This document shows, in pieces, positions 7,510 through 14,145 of a stretch of 40,620 nt of DNA (its first letter is position 1; every line of letters begins with the position of its first letter). The notes under the pieces were generated by a model, which searched no databases, had not been told where the DNA came from, and worked only from the letters and a program-made list of their open reading frames with translations. Origin of the DNA: a virus; IMG/VR virus record IMGVR_UViG_3300045973_000059, positions 1 to 40,620 of that record; one strand, given 5' to 3'. A program made the position numbers and the translations under genes.

Positions 7510-7893
7510 CTAAACCCAATCATACCCATGTTCTTTTGATCCAAAATGTGGATCAAATTTTCTGTAATCGACAGTAAGCTCTTCACCAATTTGAATATCT
7601 TTGAGAGCCACATCACCCCAATCACCAAGAAGACCACAATTTGGGTTATCTGAATGATTGAGAAATCTGTCATTATCAGAACACAAACAATACCATCCCC
7701 CACTGAACCACGAATATCTTTTGATGTATTCTTTGGCTATATCTGGTAACGCATCTACCAATTGAGTTGATATGTTTTGATCAACCCCCTCATGCCATTT
7801 CCACACAAGAGTACCCTTAGGAATAAACTCGTTGGCTAAAACACCAATTCCATGAATGGAGCTTTCACCCAATCGGGTTTTTACAAGAAGCAT
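7510..7893 (-). CDS. SET-domain protein (putative protein lysine methyltransferase)
   Basis: A 127-residue protein that is a minimal SET domain from end to end. SSIHGIGVLANEFIPKGTLV (11-30) matches the N-terminal SET signature, with its G-x-G AdoMet turn and the following strand. RFLNHSDNPNC (76-86) matches the RFINHS-x-x-PN motif that forms the pseudoknot and cofactor site. GEELTVDY (103-110) matches GEELTYDY with the catalytic-region Tyr110. No Cys-rich pre-SET region is present, and no post-SET CxCxxxxC. SET proteins transfer methyl groups from AdoMet to lysines in proteins. The target here could be a ribosomal, polymerase-associated or phage protein, none of which the sequence reveals. 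It is the last gene of the 20838-7510 run, ending at the gene 43 promoter. Confidence 0.85.
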   Translation of the reverse strand: MLLVKTRLGESSIHGIGVLANEFIPKGTLVWKWHEGVDQNISTQLVDALPDIAKEYIKRYSWFSGGWYCLCSDNDRFLNHSDNPNCGLLGDWGDVALKDIQIGEELTVDYRKFDPHFGSKEHGYDWV

Positions 7894-7895
7894 AT

Positions 7896-8099
7896 CTAAA
7901 CCCTCTGAATGCGCGGGATTCCCTTACGAGTTCCTTCACCGATAAGCTCATACTGATCAAAGTCTTCCTCTTTGATACGTTCAATCTTGAACTTCTTTGT
8001 TATCGTTTCGGTTGCTGGATCGAATTCTTCGTACCGACTGAAAACCACCGCGACAAAGGGTTCGAAGGGACGACCTTCGAACATTTCCTTTGTCAACAT
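7896..8099 (-). CDS. Small charged protein of unknown function
   Basis: A 67-residue protein, MLTKEMFEGRPFEPFVAVVF then SRYEEFDPATETITKKFKIE, ending in a basic IPRIQRV. It lies two bases upstream of the SET gene and three bases after the Sm-like gene, so all three are transcribed together. It has no membrane segment, cysteine cluster or recognised motif. A short adaptor or inhibitor protein would fit its size, but nothing in the sequence decides this. Confidence 0.65.
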   Translation of the reverse strand: MLTKEMFEGRPFEPFVAVVFSRYEEFDPATETITKKFKIERIKEEDFDQYELIGEGTRKGIPRIQRV

Positions 8100-8102
8100 G
8101 GG

Positions 8103-8414
8103 TTACTCTTGGATGAGTTGCTTGCGGTCTAGCTCAATCGTGGGGATGACCAATCCACTTCCAAACAAACGATTGTACTCGTTGTACAACTCGCGGCTTG
8201 GGCTAAAGATCAATACGATGGCACTCTTGGGAAAGTTGAATTCCTTCTTCTCCGCATAGGGCATCATGGGCATCAACGCCACATTGACCTGACCCTTGCC
8301 ATTGGGTTGCATGAAGATGTTCGCGGGAGTACCCAACGTGACACCGTTCTCATGCTCTGTTACATCAGCAATCACTTCTTCACCACTCGTCAAACGAACG
8401 CACTTTACAGCCAT
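8103..8414 (-). CDS. Sm-like (Hfq-type) phage protein
   Basis: A 103-residue protein. It opens VKCVRLTSGEEVIADVTEHE, the strand-turn-strand with SGE and IA that begins Sm folds (compare G-x-x-V-x-G-x-L). It continues GVTLGTPANIFMQPNG, ALMPMMPY, EFNFPKSAIVLIFSPSREL and NEYNRLFGSGLVIP. The pattern matches the Sm-like family of cyanophage origin that is widespread in marine T4-like phages. Members form ring oligomers, and RNA binding is suspected but unproven. A second, longer protein of the same layout is encoded at 18463-18942. The neighbours are small accessory genes inserted between regA and 43, which are adjacent in T4. Confidence 0.6.
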   Translation of the reverse strand: MAVKCVRLTSGEEVIADVTEHENGVTLGTPANIFMQPNGKGQVNVALMPMMPYAEKKEFNFPKSAIVLIFSPSRELYNEYNRLFGSGLVIPTIELDRKQLIQE

Positions 8415-8429
8415 GGTATCCTCACTCAG

Positions 8430-9041
8430 TTATGGAATTAGGTCTAGCTCTTTCAGGTAGGTTTCAACCTTCCCTCTATTTAGGATGTGTACATTTCCAT
8501 CTGACATGTCGATGGGAAGCATCCCTTTCTCATCTTTATAGCGATCATATATGTTCAGGTAAGGAATACCAAGTAATATACACCGCATCCAAATACCGTG
8601 ATTCAAGAAAAATGTATAGCGACTTCTATCTTTATCTGGCCCCATAATGCTGTAAATGGCAAATGCGGGGTCTTTGTCTACTTCTTCCTTTCGCTCATCG
8701 TACTGGATTGGCGGCACAACACTCATGATAGCAACATCGGTATTCAATGACATGATCTTATCCGTGTATCTCTCAACCAAATCAAGAATCACTTCATGTT
8801 CTTTTCGTCCCTTCTTATGAATCTGGTTGTAGACATGACACCTGATATCAATCTCACCAAGGGTAAATATCCACAACCCATCTTTCTTCAAAACACCCGT
8901 TTCTTGAAAGTACTTGAAGTGATTGTCACACTTTCCTGTTGCAAACGTGTGAATCGTTTCAGCACCAAGGCGAATCTGATTGGCCCATGGACACAATGTA
9001 CCACTATGCGAATCACCAATCGAATAGATGGGCCTGTGCAT
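8430..9041 (-). CDS. SGNH/GDSL-type hydrolase
   Basis: A 203-residue protein with the SGNH hydrolase layout. Block I is SIGDSHSGT (7-15), which gives nucleophile Ser11. LGEIDIRCH (61-69) occupies the block III position, where most members have GxND. MSDGNVHI (179-186) gives the block V pair Asp181 and His185. No signal peptide is seen, so it should act in the cytoplasm or be carried elsewhere by other proteins. SGNH enzymes deacylate esters, lipids or O-acetylated sugars, so surface polysaccharide modification is one option. The DNA is richer in A and T than the flanking replication genes. Its start overlaps the lipoprotein gene stop (TAATG). Confidence 0.75.
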   Translation of the reverse strand: MHRPIYSIGDSHSGTLCPWANQIRLGAETIHTFATGKCDNHFKYFQETGVLKKDGLWIFTLGEIDIRCHVYNQIHKKGRKEHEVILDLVERYTDKIMSLNTDVAIMSVVPPIQYDERKEEVDKDPAFAIYSIMGPDKDRSRYTFFLNHGIWMRCILLGIPYLNIYDRYKDEKGMLPIDMSDGNVHILNRGKVETYLKELDLIP

Positions 9042-9349
9042 TAGTGCTTCTTATGTGTCTCAGAGGGTCTTGGAGGGTCTGGGCGACGGTGTTCCTGCCG
9101 TGGCTCTGGGCGACGATGACGCTCCTGAATGGCCCGATTCAAGGCACTCTCAAAGCTGAACCTATGAGGGCGATACAACGGGTTGACATACTGCCAACGA
9201 GCATTGTAGTCGTAATCATAGCGCGACTGTGCTGAAGATTCATAGACATAGACCACCCGTACTTCCGTGCGGGGTTCTGTCTCAGGGGGAAGAATGCAAG
9301 CCCCCATGAGAGTGGCTAGACCTAACATCACCATCGTCTTTAGTTTCAT
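9041..9349 (-). CDS. Small predicted lipoprotein
   Basis: I place the start at the ATG at 9349 rather than the GTG at 9388, because this start makes an ATGA overlap with regA and gives a clean signal peptide. The 102-residue product begins MKLKTMVMLGLATLMGAC: a basic n-region, a hydrophobic core and a lipobox-like MGAC, with Cys18 the predicted lipidated residue. The mature part is rich in Arg, Pro and His (for example ERHRRPEPRQEHRRPDPPRP), Tyr-rich in the middle, and ends in HKKH. Phage lipoproteins made during infection often block superinfection or phage inactivation at the outer membrane (the T5 Llp principle). That role is inferred from architecture only. Confidence 0.7.
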   Translation of the reverse strand: MKLKTMVMLGLATLMGACILPPETEPRTEVRVVYVYESSAQSRYDYDYNARWQYVNPLYRPHRFSFESALNRAIQERHRRPEPRQEHRRPDPPRPSETHKKH

Positions 9350-9768
9350 TTCTTTTTCCCTATGGTATACTTCGTGACAAGGTTCCACTCACCCTTTTCT
9401 GAGAACGACAAAACCTTGATTTGTGACATTGGGGCCGCATCAGCACAAACGTCTTCGTTCACGATTTCCAGCAAACCCCAATCTTCTAGTAATCTAGCGA
9501 TGGCGTTGCGTCTTTGCAAGTCATTCCGCGACAAATCTGTGGACTTTCCATCAAGGGCAAATAGCTCCTTGAAGCCTACAATGAAGTACCGTCCCTGCTT
9601 ATGGAGAATGTGACAGCTTTGGTAAAGGGTATTGTCCTTTCGTGAGGCTACGCCAATGCGGGATAGGGTTTCACGAATCTTTAGGAAATCATCAGGCGTC
9701 TTGAGGAATACTTCTACGGGAGAATATTCAACGTCTGGGAAGTGTAGGTCAAAAAGGTCTTGTGACAT
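9346..9768 (-). CDS. regA: RegA translational repressor
   Basis: A 140-residue homologue of T4 RegA, which binds the start regions of early phage mRNAs and represses their translation. Diagnostic blocks are FLKTPDDFLKIRETLSRIGV, DNTLYQSCHILHKQGRYFIV, RRNAIARLLEDWGLLEIV and EWNLVTKYTIGKKK. All align with T4 RegA in order. I choose the ATG at 9768 over an in-frame GTG at 9780 because AGGTGGA lies at the right distance upstream. The gene starts one base after the gene 62 stop, which keeps the T4 order 44-62-regA. In T4 gene 43 follows immediately, whereas here five accessory genes intervene. The N-terminus has about 15 extra residues before the RegA core. Confidence 0.96.
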   Translation of the reverse strand: MSQDLFDLHFPDVEYSPVEVFLKTPDDFLKIRETLSRIGVASRKDNTLYQSCHILHKQGRYFIVGFKELFALDGKSTDLSRNDLQRRNAIARLLEDWGLLEIVNEDVCADAAPMSQIKVLSFSEKGEWNLVTKYTIGKKK

Positions 9769-9769
9769 G

Positions 9770-10219
9770 TCATGTTCCACCTGTGTTCAGTCTTTCTCTG
9801 ATATAGTCAAGTTGTTGGGCTGTCAGAACTCTGAGTGCTGAACGTGCCTTTTCAGTATTGTAACCATAATACTGTTTGACCATGTCCAAGTCCTCTGATT
9901 TCTCAGCCTTAACCCAAGGCGTAAAACGCTTCTTGGGTCTGATCGTATTTATAAGAAAGAGATTTTGCATCTTCTTACTCAAAAACGGACGGCTGTTCAT
10001 CTCATTGGCCTGAATAATGGTATCAGGGAACATACTTAATGCAAGATTGACCATATGTGGGTTGTACTGCTTCTCAGACCACCCATCCACAATAAGATTC
10101 TTGTGACTGTGCTGAATGTCCTTGACGAAGGCAAACAGGTCAATCGTCGGCCTTTTGGCTTCGGGTTCCTCTGCCTTCTTGGGTTCGACCTTGATCCCTA
10201 AAAGTTTAGCGAAGCTCAT
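9770..10219 (-). CDS. 62: Clamp loader small subunit, gp62
   Basis: A 149-residue protein that partners the gp44 ATPase in loading the gp45 sliding clamp. T4 gp62 is 187 residues and diverges quickly. This one matches the shorter marine T4-like form: WSEKQYNPHMVNLALSMFPD, then ANEMNSRPFLSKKMQNLFLI, then IRPKKRFTPWVKAEKSEDLD, then KQYYGYNTEKARSALRVL. Its position between 44 and regA supports the call. A leading segment with KKAEEPEAKRP is probably flexible. The start overlaps the previous stop (ATGA). The minus strand contains TATAAATA at 9946-9953 inside the gene, which is probably coincidental. Confidence 0.9.
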   Translation of the reverse strand: MSFAKLLGIKVEPKKAEEPEAKRPTIDLFAFVKDIQHSHKNLIVDGWSEKQYNPHMVNLALSMFPDTIIQANEMNSRPFLSKKMQNLFLINTIRPKKRFTPWVKAEKSEDLDMVKQYYGYNTEKARSALRVLTAQQLDYIRERLNTGGT

Positions 10220-10524
10220 TCATCGTTCCATTTCAAATTGATAAGCTTCAGAAACGCCTCACCCATAATCATATGGACTTCGATAGTCTTCTCTCTACCT
10301 TCTCCTTCCAGCTTACCAGCACAATCACAGAGAAGATTGTCAGTCACCCATTCTGCCCACAATCTTACCCCGTTCTCGGTTTGAAGCAACACGATGCTCT
10401 TCTGAGCATTCTCGTATGCTTCCCTCATGATCCGATGGATGACAGGCTGATCTTGACTCGTCAGATAACAACAACTGTTCTCCGCAAGATAATGCTGAAT
10501 GGTGTTGGATGCTGGATAATTCAT
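10216..10524 (-). CDS. Small protein of unknown function between 44 and 62
   Basis: A 102-residue, mainly helical-looking protein, with HRIMREAYENAQKSIVLLQT and VHMIMGEAFLKLINLKWNDE as likely helices. It contains five cysteines (CC at about 18-19, then CDC at about 66-68, in part VTDNLLCDCAGK). No motif with known function is visible. It is coupled to both neighbours by ATGA overlaps. It lies in a place where T4 has no gene, since 44 and 62 are adjacent there, so it is an insertion into the clamp-loader operon. Confidence 0.65.
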   Translation of the reverse strand: MNYPASNTIQHYLAENSCCYLTSQDQPVIHRIMREAYENAQKSIVLLQTENGVRLWAEWVTDNLLCDCAGKLEGEGREKTIEVHMIMGEAFLKLINLKWNDE

Positions 10525-10871
10525 TTCTTCTCCTGTATTCCTGTTCCGGGGTCTACAAATACCTTGAATCTATTTGGATCAAGATAAATGTTAGCTTTGA
10601 ATACATTGTTTTTTACATCTTCTGGATCGGTTGTCACTTCTACATCAAACCCGTTCTTATTGAATTTTGGAACATATGGACAATAGAAGTATCCCGGCTC
10701 CATAACCATCTTCCCCTTGAACCCCTTCTTCCAAAAGAAGATTTTGTGCCACAGCTTATCTGCAAAAACAATTCCAAACAAACGCGCAACAGTCCTAAAC
10801 CCAAATGGCACAACAATCTTTATGTGGGAATACCACTCTTTATTGATCTTCCCTTCCCCATATCTTGTCAT
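10521..10871 (-). CDS. Small protein sharing permuted motifs with the major capsid protein
   Basis: A 116-residue protein of unknown role. Its middle, GFKGKMVMEPGYFYCPYVP, aligns without gaps to GYKGKTPYDAGIFYCPYVP of the major capsid protein encoded at 21728-23035, with 13 of 19 residues identical. Its C-terminus NRFKVFVDPGTG resembles GRFKVFIDPYSA of the capsid. Its N-terminus MTRYGEGK resembles the capsid KTRYGMVS. In the capsid the order is RFKVFIDP, FYCPYVP, TRYG, and here the order is TRYG, FYCPYVP, RFKVFVDP. Codons in the shared stretch differ, so the relationship is old. The gene is coupled to gene 44 by an ATGA overlap and is AT-rich. It may be a capsid-derived regulator or an independent fold with convergent motifs. 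Confidence 0.6.
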   Translation of the reverse strand: MTRYGEGKINKEWYSHIKIVVPFGFRTVARLFGIVFADKLWHKIFFWKKGFKGKMVMEPGYFYCPYVPKFNKNGFDVEVTTDPEDVKNNVFKANIYLDPNRFKVFVDPGTGIQEKK

Positions 10872-11803
10872 TTGAAGTTACAGGTTGCCATGAACTCGGT
10901 GAGACATGCGGCTACATTCAGTTCCTTGTTTTCCACAAATGCCGCCTTGTACTGGTAGTCGTTCATCATGATCACCAGTTGTGGTACCTTATCAATGCTC
11001 TCATACACCGCATCGAAGAAGACCCCAAAAAAGGTATTATCCACCTGATTGCTGGCCACCCACTGGCGCATCTTGTTGAAGTCCTTCTCCTTCAGAACAT
11101 CAATCAGCGGCTTCAGGTTGGCGTCTATCATGGTACTCAGGATACCCACATCGATCTTCCCACCCACACCGTAAATCTGAAGGTGACCAAGGATAGCCCG
11201 ATAATCCGGAAAGAACTTCATGATTACCTTGACTAACACCTTCTCATCATAGGTGATATTCTCAGCCGTGAGTATTTCCTTGGTTCTCGCCATGAATCGT
11301 GCCGCCATCTTGGGACGATCTTCTTCAGGGATGTTGAAGTCAATGACAGGTGCGCGAGACAACAGGGCCGGAATCAACCCATTCTGGTTGTTGGTAGTGA
11401 AGATAAAGCGACAATTCTTGCTGAACTCTTCGATGAATGCCGTAAACGCTTTTTGCGTAGACGCCACATTCATCTTCTCAGCCTCGTCAATGATGGCCAC
11501 CTTGACACCACCATTGAACGATATAGTGCTGGCAAAGTTACGAAGCTTGGTACGCAACATGTCAATGCCATTGTCCTCAGAGCCATTGATGAAGATCATG
11601 TCACACCCCAACTCTTCACACAAGGCTCTGGCCACTGTGGTCTTTCCACTCCCCTTGGGGCCATGGAAGGTCATGTTGACAATCTCCCCCTTCTGCACGA
11701 ACCCATTGAAGGTGTCCAGCAGATGCTTGGGGAGGATACAGTCACTCACTTTTTGTGGACGATACTTTTCCACATATAGGAACTCATCATTATCAGTTTG
11801 CAT
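10868..11803 (-). CDS. 44: Clamp loader large subunit (AAA+ ATPase), gp44
   Basis: A 311-residue AAA+ ATPase that with gp62 opens and loads the gp45 clamp (T4 gp44 has 319 residues). It begins with the RFC-like box VEKYRPQKVSDCILP (11-25). Walker A is GPKGSGKT (48-55) and Walker B is VAIIDEAEKM (102-111). Sensor 1 is FIFTTNN, and SRAPVIDF takes the place of the arginine-finger SRC box, with Ala in the Cys position. The C-terminal collar domain follows. Its start overlaps the 45 stop (TAATG). The conserved order 45-44-62-regA identifies it beyond doubt. No missing key residue is seen. Confidence 0.97.
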   Translation of the reverse strand: MQTDNDEFLYVEKYRPQKVSDCILPKHLLDTFNGFVQKGEIVNMTFHGPKGSGKTTVARALCEELGCDMIFINGSEDNGIDMLRTKLRNFASTISFNGGVKVAIIDEAEKMNVASTQKAFTAFIEEFSKNCRFIFTTNNQNGLIPALLSRAPVIDFNIPEEDRPKMAARFMARTKEILTAENITYDEKVLVKVIMKFFPDYRAILGHLQIYGVGGKIDVGILSTMIDANLKPLIDVLKEKDFNKMRQWVASNQVDNTFFGVFFDAVYESIDKVPQLVIMMNDYQYKAAFVENKELNVAACLTEFMATCNFK

Positions 11804-12471
11804 TAGACAGTCGATTCAGGATCAGCCGCCAACCAGTACTCCAAGGGAGAGGTTGTCGAAGACAGGTGGATGAACTTCTTCCTGTTTAGCACCACATTGT
11901 AATCACTCGGGATTACCTTGAACACTTCAACCGGAATCCTCAGGTCAAACTCGTCTTCACACTCACCCAAATCAAGACGAAATGTGTCAGAGGGGCTATC
12001 AAAATTGTCAGACTTGGGGGTTCCAATGTACAGCGTGGCTACCTTATTCTCACCGACGAAGGAAAGCATGGGGGCTGAGAACACCGCCGCCGCCTTCATA
12101 ATCGTGGAAATATCACGGTCAGAAAAATGACAAGTCAAAAACTCACCACCTGTTGGACGCTTGACAGATGCTTCTTTGACCATGTTTCCATTGGAGTAGA
12201 TGTACTCCGCTTGCTGTTTTCCAAGCTTCAAGACAGCCTTGCGCTCCTGAAAATCCACATCACAATCACCCATCATGGTGAGGGTTCCAAGGAACTTGTG
12301 AAGATCATAGATCGCCACACGCACCGGAAACTCTTCAGCCACTTGTGCAATAGCACGGATAGAGGGAACCGTATCCTGAGTCGCCAGTGTGTTTCCCGGC
12401 TTAATCAGAATGCTCTGATTGATTGTGGCGAAATTCTTAAGGATAGAAATGGTTGCTGGACTGATCTTCAT
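11803..12471 (-). CDS. 45: Sliding clamp, gp45
   Basis: A 222-residue clamp (T4 gp45 has 228). It tethers the polymerase to DNA and, in T4, activates late transcription by contacting gp55 and gp33. The N-terminus, MKISPATISILKNFATINQS, is close to T4 gp45. VRVAIYDLHKFLGTLTMMGD also matches, as does FRLDLGECEDEFDLRIPVEV at the equivalent of the second domain. The gene lies between a DUF3310-like gene and 44. It overlaps the gene before it by four bases (ATGA) and gene 44 by one (TAATG). Trimeric assembly is known for the family. Confidence 0.95.
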   Translation of the reverse strand: MKISPATISILKNFATINQSILIKPGNTLATQDTVPSIRAIAQVAEEFPVRVAIYDLHKFLGTLTMMGDCDVDFQERKAVLKLGKQQAEYIYSNGNMVKEASVKRPTGGEFLTCHFSDRDISTIMKAAAVFSAPMLSFVGENKVATLYIGTPKSDNFDSPSDTFRLDLGECEDEFDLRIPVEVFKVIPSDYNVVLNRKKFIHLSSTTSPLEYWLAADPESTV

Positions 12472-12887
12472 TTGCTTGTCTCCTTAACGGCAATGTACTC
12501 ATCATGAACATACAGAAGCAAGATTGCATAGTGAATGATCTTCAGAATGTCCTTGCGGTTATACCCGTCCTTCTTGCCGTAGCGTTGGGCATACTTCATG
12601 ATACACCCCACGTTCATTCCAACCCCATGGCCATTATCGAAGATGAACTCCGATGCTTGAAACTTGCTCCGTGAGTAATGCTGACCATACGTTCCGTCGA
12701 TGTATGCCTTGATTTCTTCTAGCAACTCATCTTCATGAAACTTGTAGGGAATGCTTACATCTTCTCCACAATCGCACCGATTCAACCCACCACGACACCT
12801 ACAATCCTTTCCTGTTTTTGTTTGAAATTCTGGCGTCGGAACATCCCCACGCTCTTCATCCCGGTGATCAATGTGTCTTACGCTCAT
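12468..12887 (-). CDS. DUF3310-type protein (T7 gp1.7-like domain)
   Basis: A 139-residue protein. The C-terminal two-thirds carries the DUF3310 signature: EIKAYIDGTYGQHYSRSKFQ, then ASEFIFDNGHGVGMNVG, then IMKYAQRYGKKDGYNRKDIL, then KIIHYAILLLYVHDEY. This domain occurs in T7 gp1.7, reported as a nucleotide kinase, and in many phage proteins of unknown role. A preceding CRC (29-31) and CDC (38-40) cluster could bind a metal and is not part of the domain. Its position immediately upstream of the sliding clamp gene, with ATGA overlaps on both sides, would fit a role in nucleotide supply. The domain call is strong and the function is inferred. Confidence 0.75.
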   Translation of the reverse strand: MSVRHIDHRDEERGDVPTPEFQTKTGKDCRCRGGLNRCDCGEDVSIPYKFHEDELLEEIKAYIDGTYGQHYSRSKFQASEFIFDNGHGVGMNVGCIMKYAQRYGKKDGYNRKDILKIIHYAILLLYVHDEYIAVKETSK

Positions 12888-13537
12888 ACAGTTACCTCGT
12901 CACGATGTGTAATGAGAACTTTACGCGCCTTGCGCGGCTTCTTCACCTTCCGTTCTCCGTCCTTCACCAACTGTTCAGCTACCTTGACAATCTGGATGTT
13001 GCGCTTCTCAAGACGAGAAGCCACTTCCTCACTCGTCATATACAAGTCCTTACCATCCAGAACAATCTTGATTTCATCTTCCGCGAGAAATCCGGAATAC
13101 ACATCGCGGATCATCTTCTCTCCCCACTCACGAACATGAACAATGTGGTCGTACAACTCATGTCCCTTACCCTCAATCTTGTTCGAATAGTTGTGAAACA
13201 TGAAGATTGAATGGTTGGTAATCTCATGGTGTTTTGCCGCCATGAAGATGAGGGTGGCCGCACTCATACACAACCCCTCTACAGAGGCAATAACTGTTCC
13301 TTTTGTTTCCCCAATCACACGAAGAAACTGGATGGCTGTAAAGAGATTGCCACCTTCTGAATTGATGTGGATGTAGATTTCATCACGTTCTCCTGCATTA
13401 CGAATGGACTCAAAGGCGTCCACATAATCTTCTGGGTCTTTAATGTTTCCACACAGATAAATCTTATATGTCATCCCATTCGGCCTTCCCGCAATGAGTA
13501 TATTCCTCGACATTTCCATGAAGTCTTGTTCTTCCAT
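12884..13537 (-). CDS. ClpP-like serine protease
   Basis: I use the ATG at 13537 (217 residues). It has a GGGAGG site and lies two bases below the deformylase stop, whereas the in-frame GTG at 13552 lies inside the deformylase gene. The fold signature is clear: IYLCGNI, then EIYIHINSEGGNLFTAIQFL (53-72), then SVEGLCMSAATLIFMAA (85-101) with nucleophile Ser92, then SIFMFHNYS with His115. A later KDLYMTSEEVASRL corresponds to the DxxFM region that supplies the Asp. A basic C-terminal tail (VKKPRKARK) is extra. It may substitute for or modify host ClpP, or process phage proteins. The prohead protease role is already taken by gp21. Its neighbours are deformylase and replication genes. Confidence 0.88.
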   Translation of the reverse strand: MEEQDFMEMSRNILIAGRPNGMTYKIYLCGNIKDPEDYVDAFESIRNAGERDEIYIHINSEGGNLFTAIQFLRVIGETKGTVIASVEGLCMSAATLIFMAAKHHEITNHSIFMFHNYSNKIEGKGHELYDHIVHVREWGEKMIRDVYSGFLAEDEIKIVLDGKDLYMTSEEVASRLEKRNIQIVKVAEQLVKDGERKVKKPRKARKVLITHRDEVTV

Positions 13538-13538
13538 A

Positions 13539-14141
13539 TTATTTCCTCCCACGTTTCACTTTGGCTTTGGCCTTCTCATAACGCCGGATGCGCTTTTTCA
13601 CCTTATCCAACTCCCACCTCATCTTGAATTGTGACGCATGTTGTGTGAAAAGAATTCCTTCCATGTGGTCATACTCATGCAGGAAAATTCTTGCACCGAT
13701 CCCAGAAAAGTTGGAAACCACTGTCTCACCCTTGAAATCCTGATAAGAGGCGGCAACTTCGGCAGGACGCTTAAGCACCAAGGAGAACCCCGGAAGGGAA
13801 AGACACGCTTCCGTCATTGCCACCATTTCCTTGGATACTCCAATGATCTTGGGGTTGAACATGTGAAGGCGTGTTTCCTTCCCACCAAACACAAAGACCC
13901 GATAGGGTAACCCAATCTGGTTGGCCGAAAGACCAACCCCTCCTAGCTTCAACATCTTCTCATACATGCCGTTAGCTAGAGTTTCGGCATGTTCCCCATC
14001 AAGCGCAAAATCAAACTCAGGTGGGGGTGTGGTCATCCTATCATCATCGAAAGATAGTAGGGAGAGTGCATCGAAGTCAAGCCCCTCCACAGTAAAACGT
14101 GGGGGCATGACATAGGCACCTGTTGACGGGCCGCTTCTCAT
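13539..14141 (-). CDS. def: Peptide deformylase
   Basis: A 200-residue deformylase, which removes the formyl group from nascent N-terminal methionine. All three motifs are intact: GVGLSANQIG (68-77), EACLSLPG (111-118; metal ligand Cys113, with Ala where many have Gly), and HEYDHMEG (155-162; ligands His155 and His159, catalytic Glu156). The N-terminal 40 residues are longer than in bacterial enzymes, and the C-terminus is highly basic (KRIRRYEKAKAKVKRGRK), which might bind RNA or the ribosome. The ATG at 14141 has AGGTG upstream. Phage deformylases are known from marine T4-like phages, where they are thought to favour certain host or phage proteins. The adjacent ClpP-like gene suggests joint action on protein maturation or turnover. 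Confidence 0.95.
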   Translation of the reverse strand: MRSGPSTGAYVMPPRFTVEGLDFDALSLLSFDDDRMTTPPPEFDFALDGEHAETLANGMYEKMLKLGGVGLSANQIGLPYRVFVFGGKETRLHMFNPKIIGVSKEMVAMTEACLSLPGFSLVLKRPAEVAASYQDFKGETVVSNFSGIGARIFLHEYDHMEGILFTQHASQFKMRWELDKVKKRIRRYEKAKAKVKRGRK

Positions 14142-14145
14142 TGGT

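Noticed and set aside
9350-9388. GTG start 13 codons upstream for the lipoprotein
   Set aside because: It would place charged residues before the signal peptide and lengthen the overlap with regA; the ATG at 9349 gives a standard lipoprotein signal.
9946-9953. TATAAATA late-type box on the minus strand inside gene 62
   Set aside because: It lies mid-gene, about 180 bases before the regA start, in a replication operon where late transcription is not expected. Probably coincidental, though not excluded.
11253-11873. Plus-strand open frame of 206 codons
   Set aside because: Shadow of genes 44 and 45 on the opposite strand.
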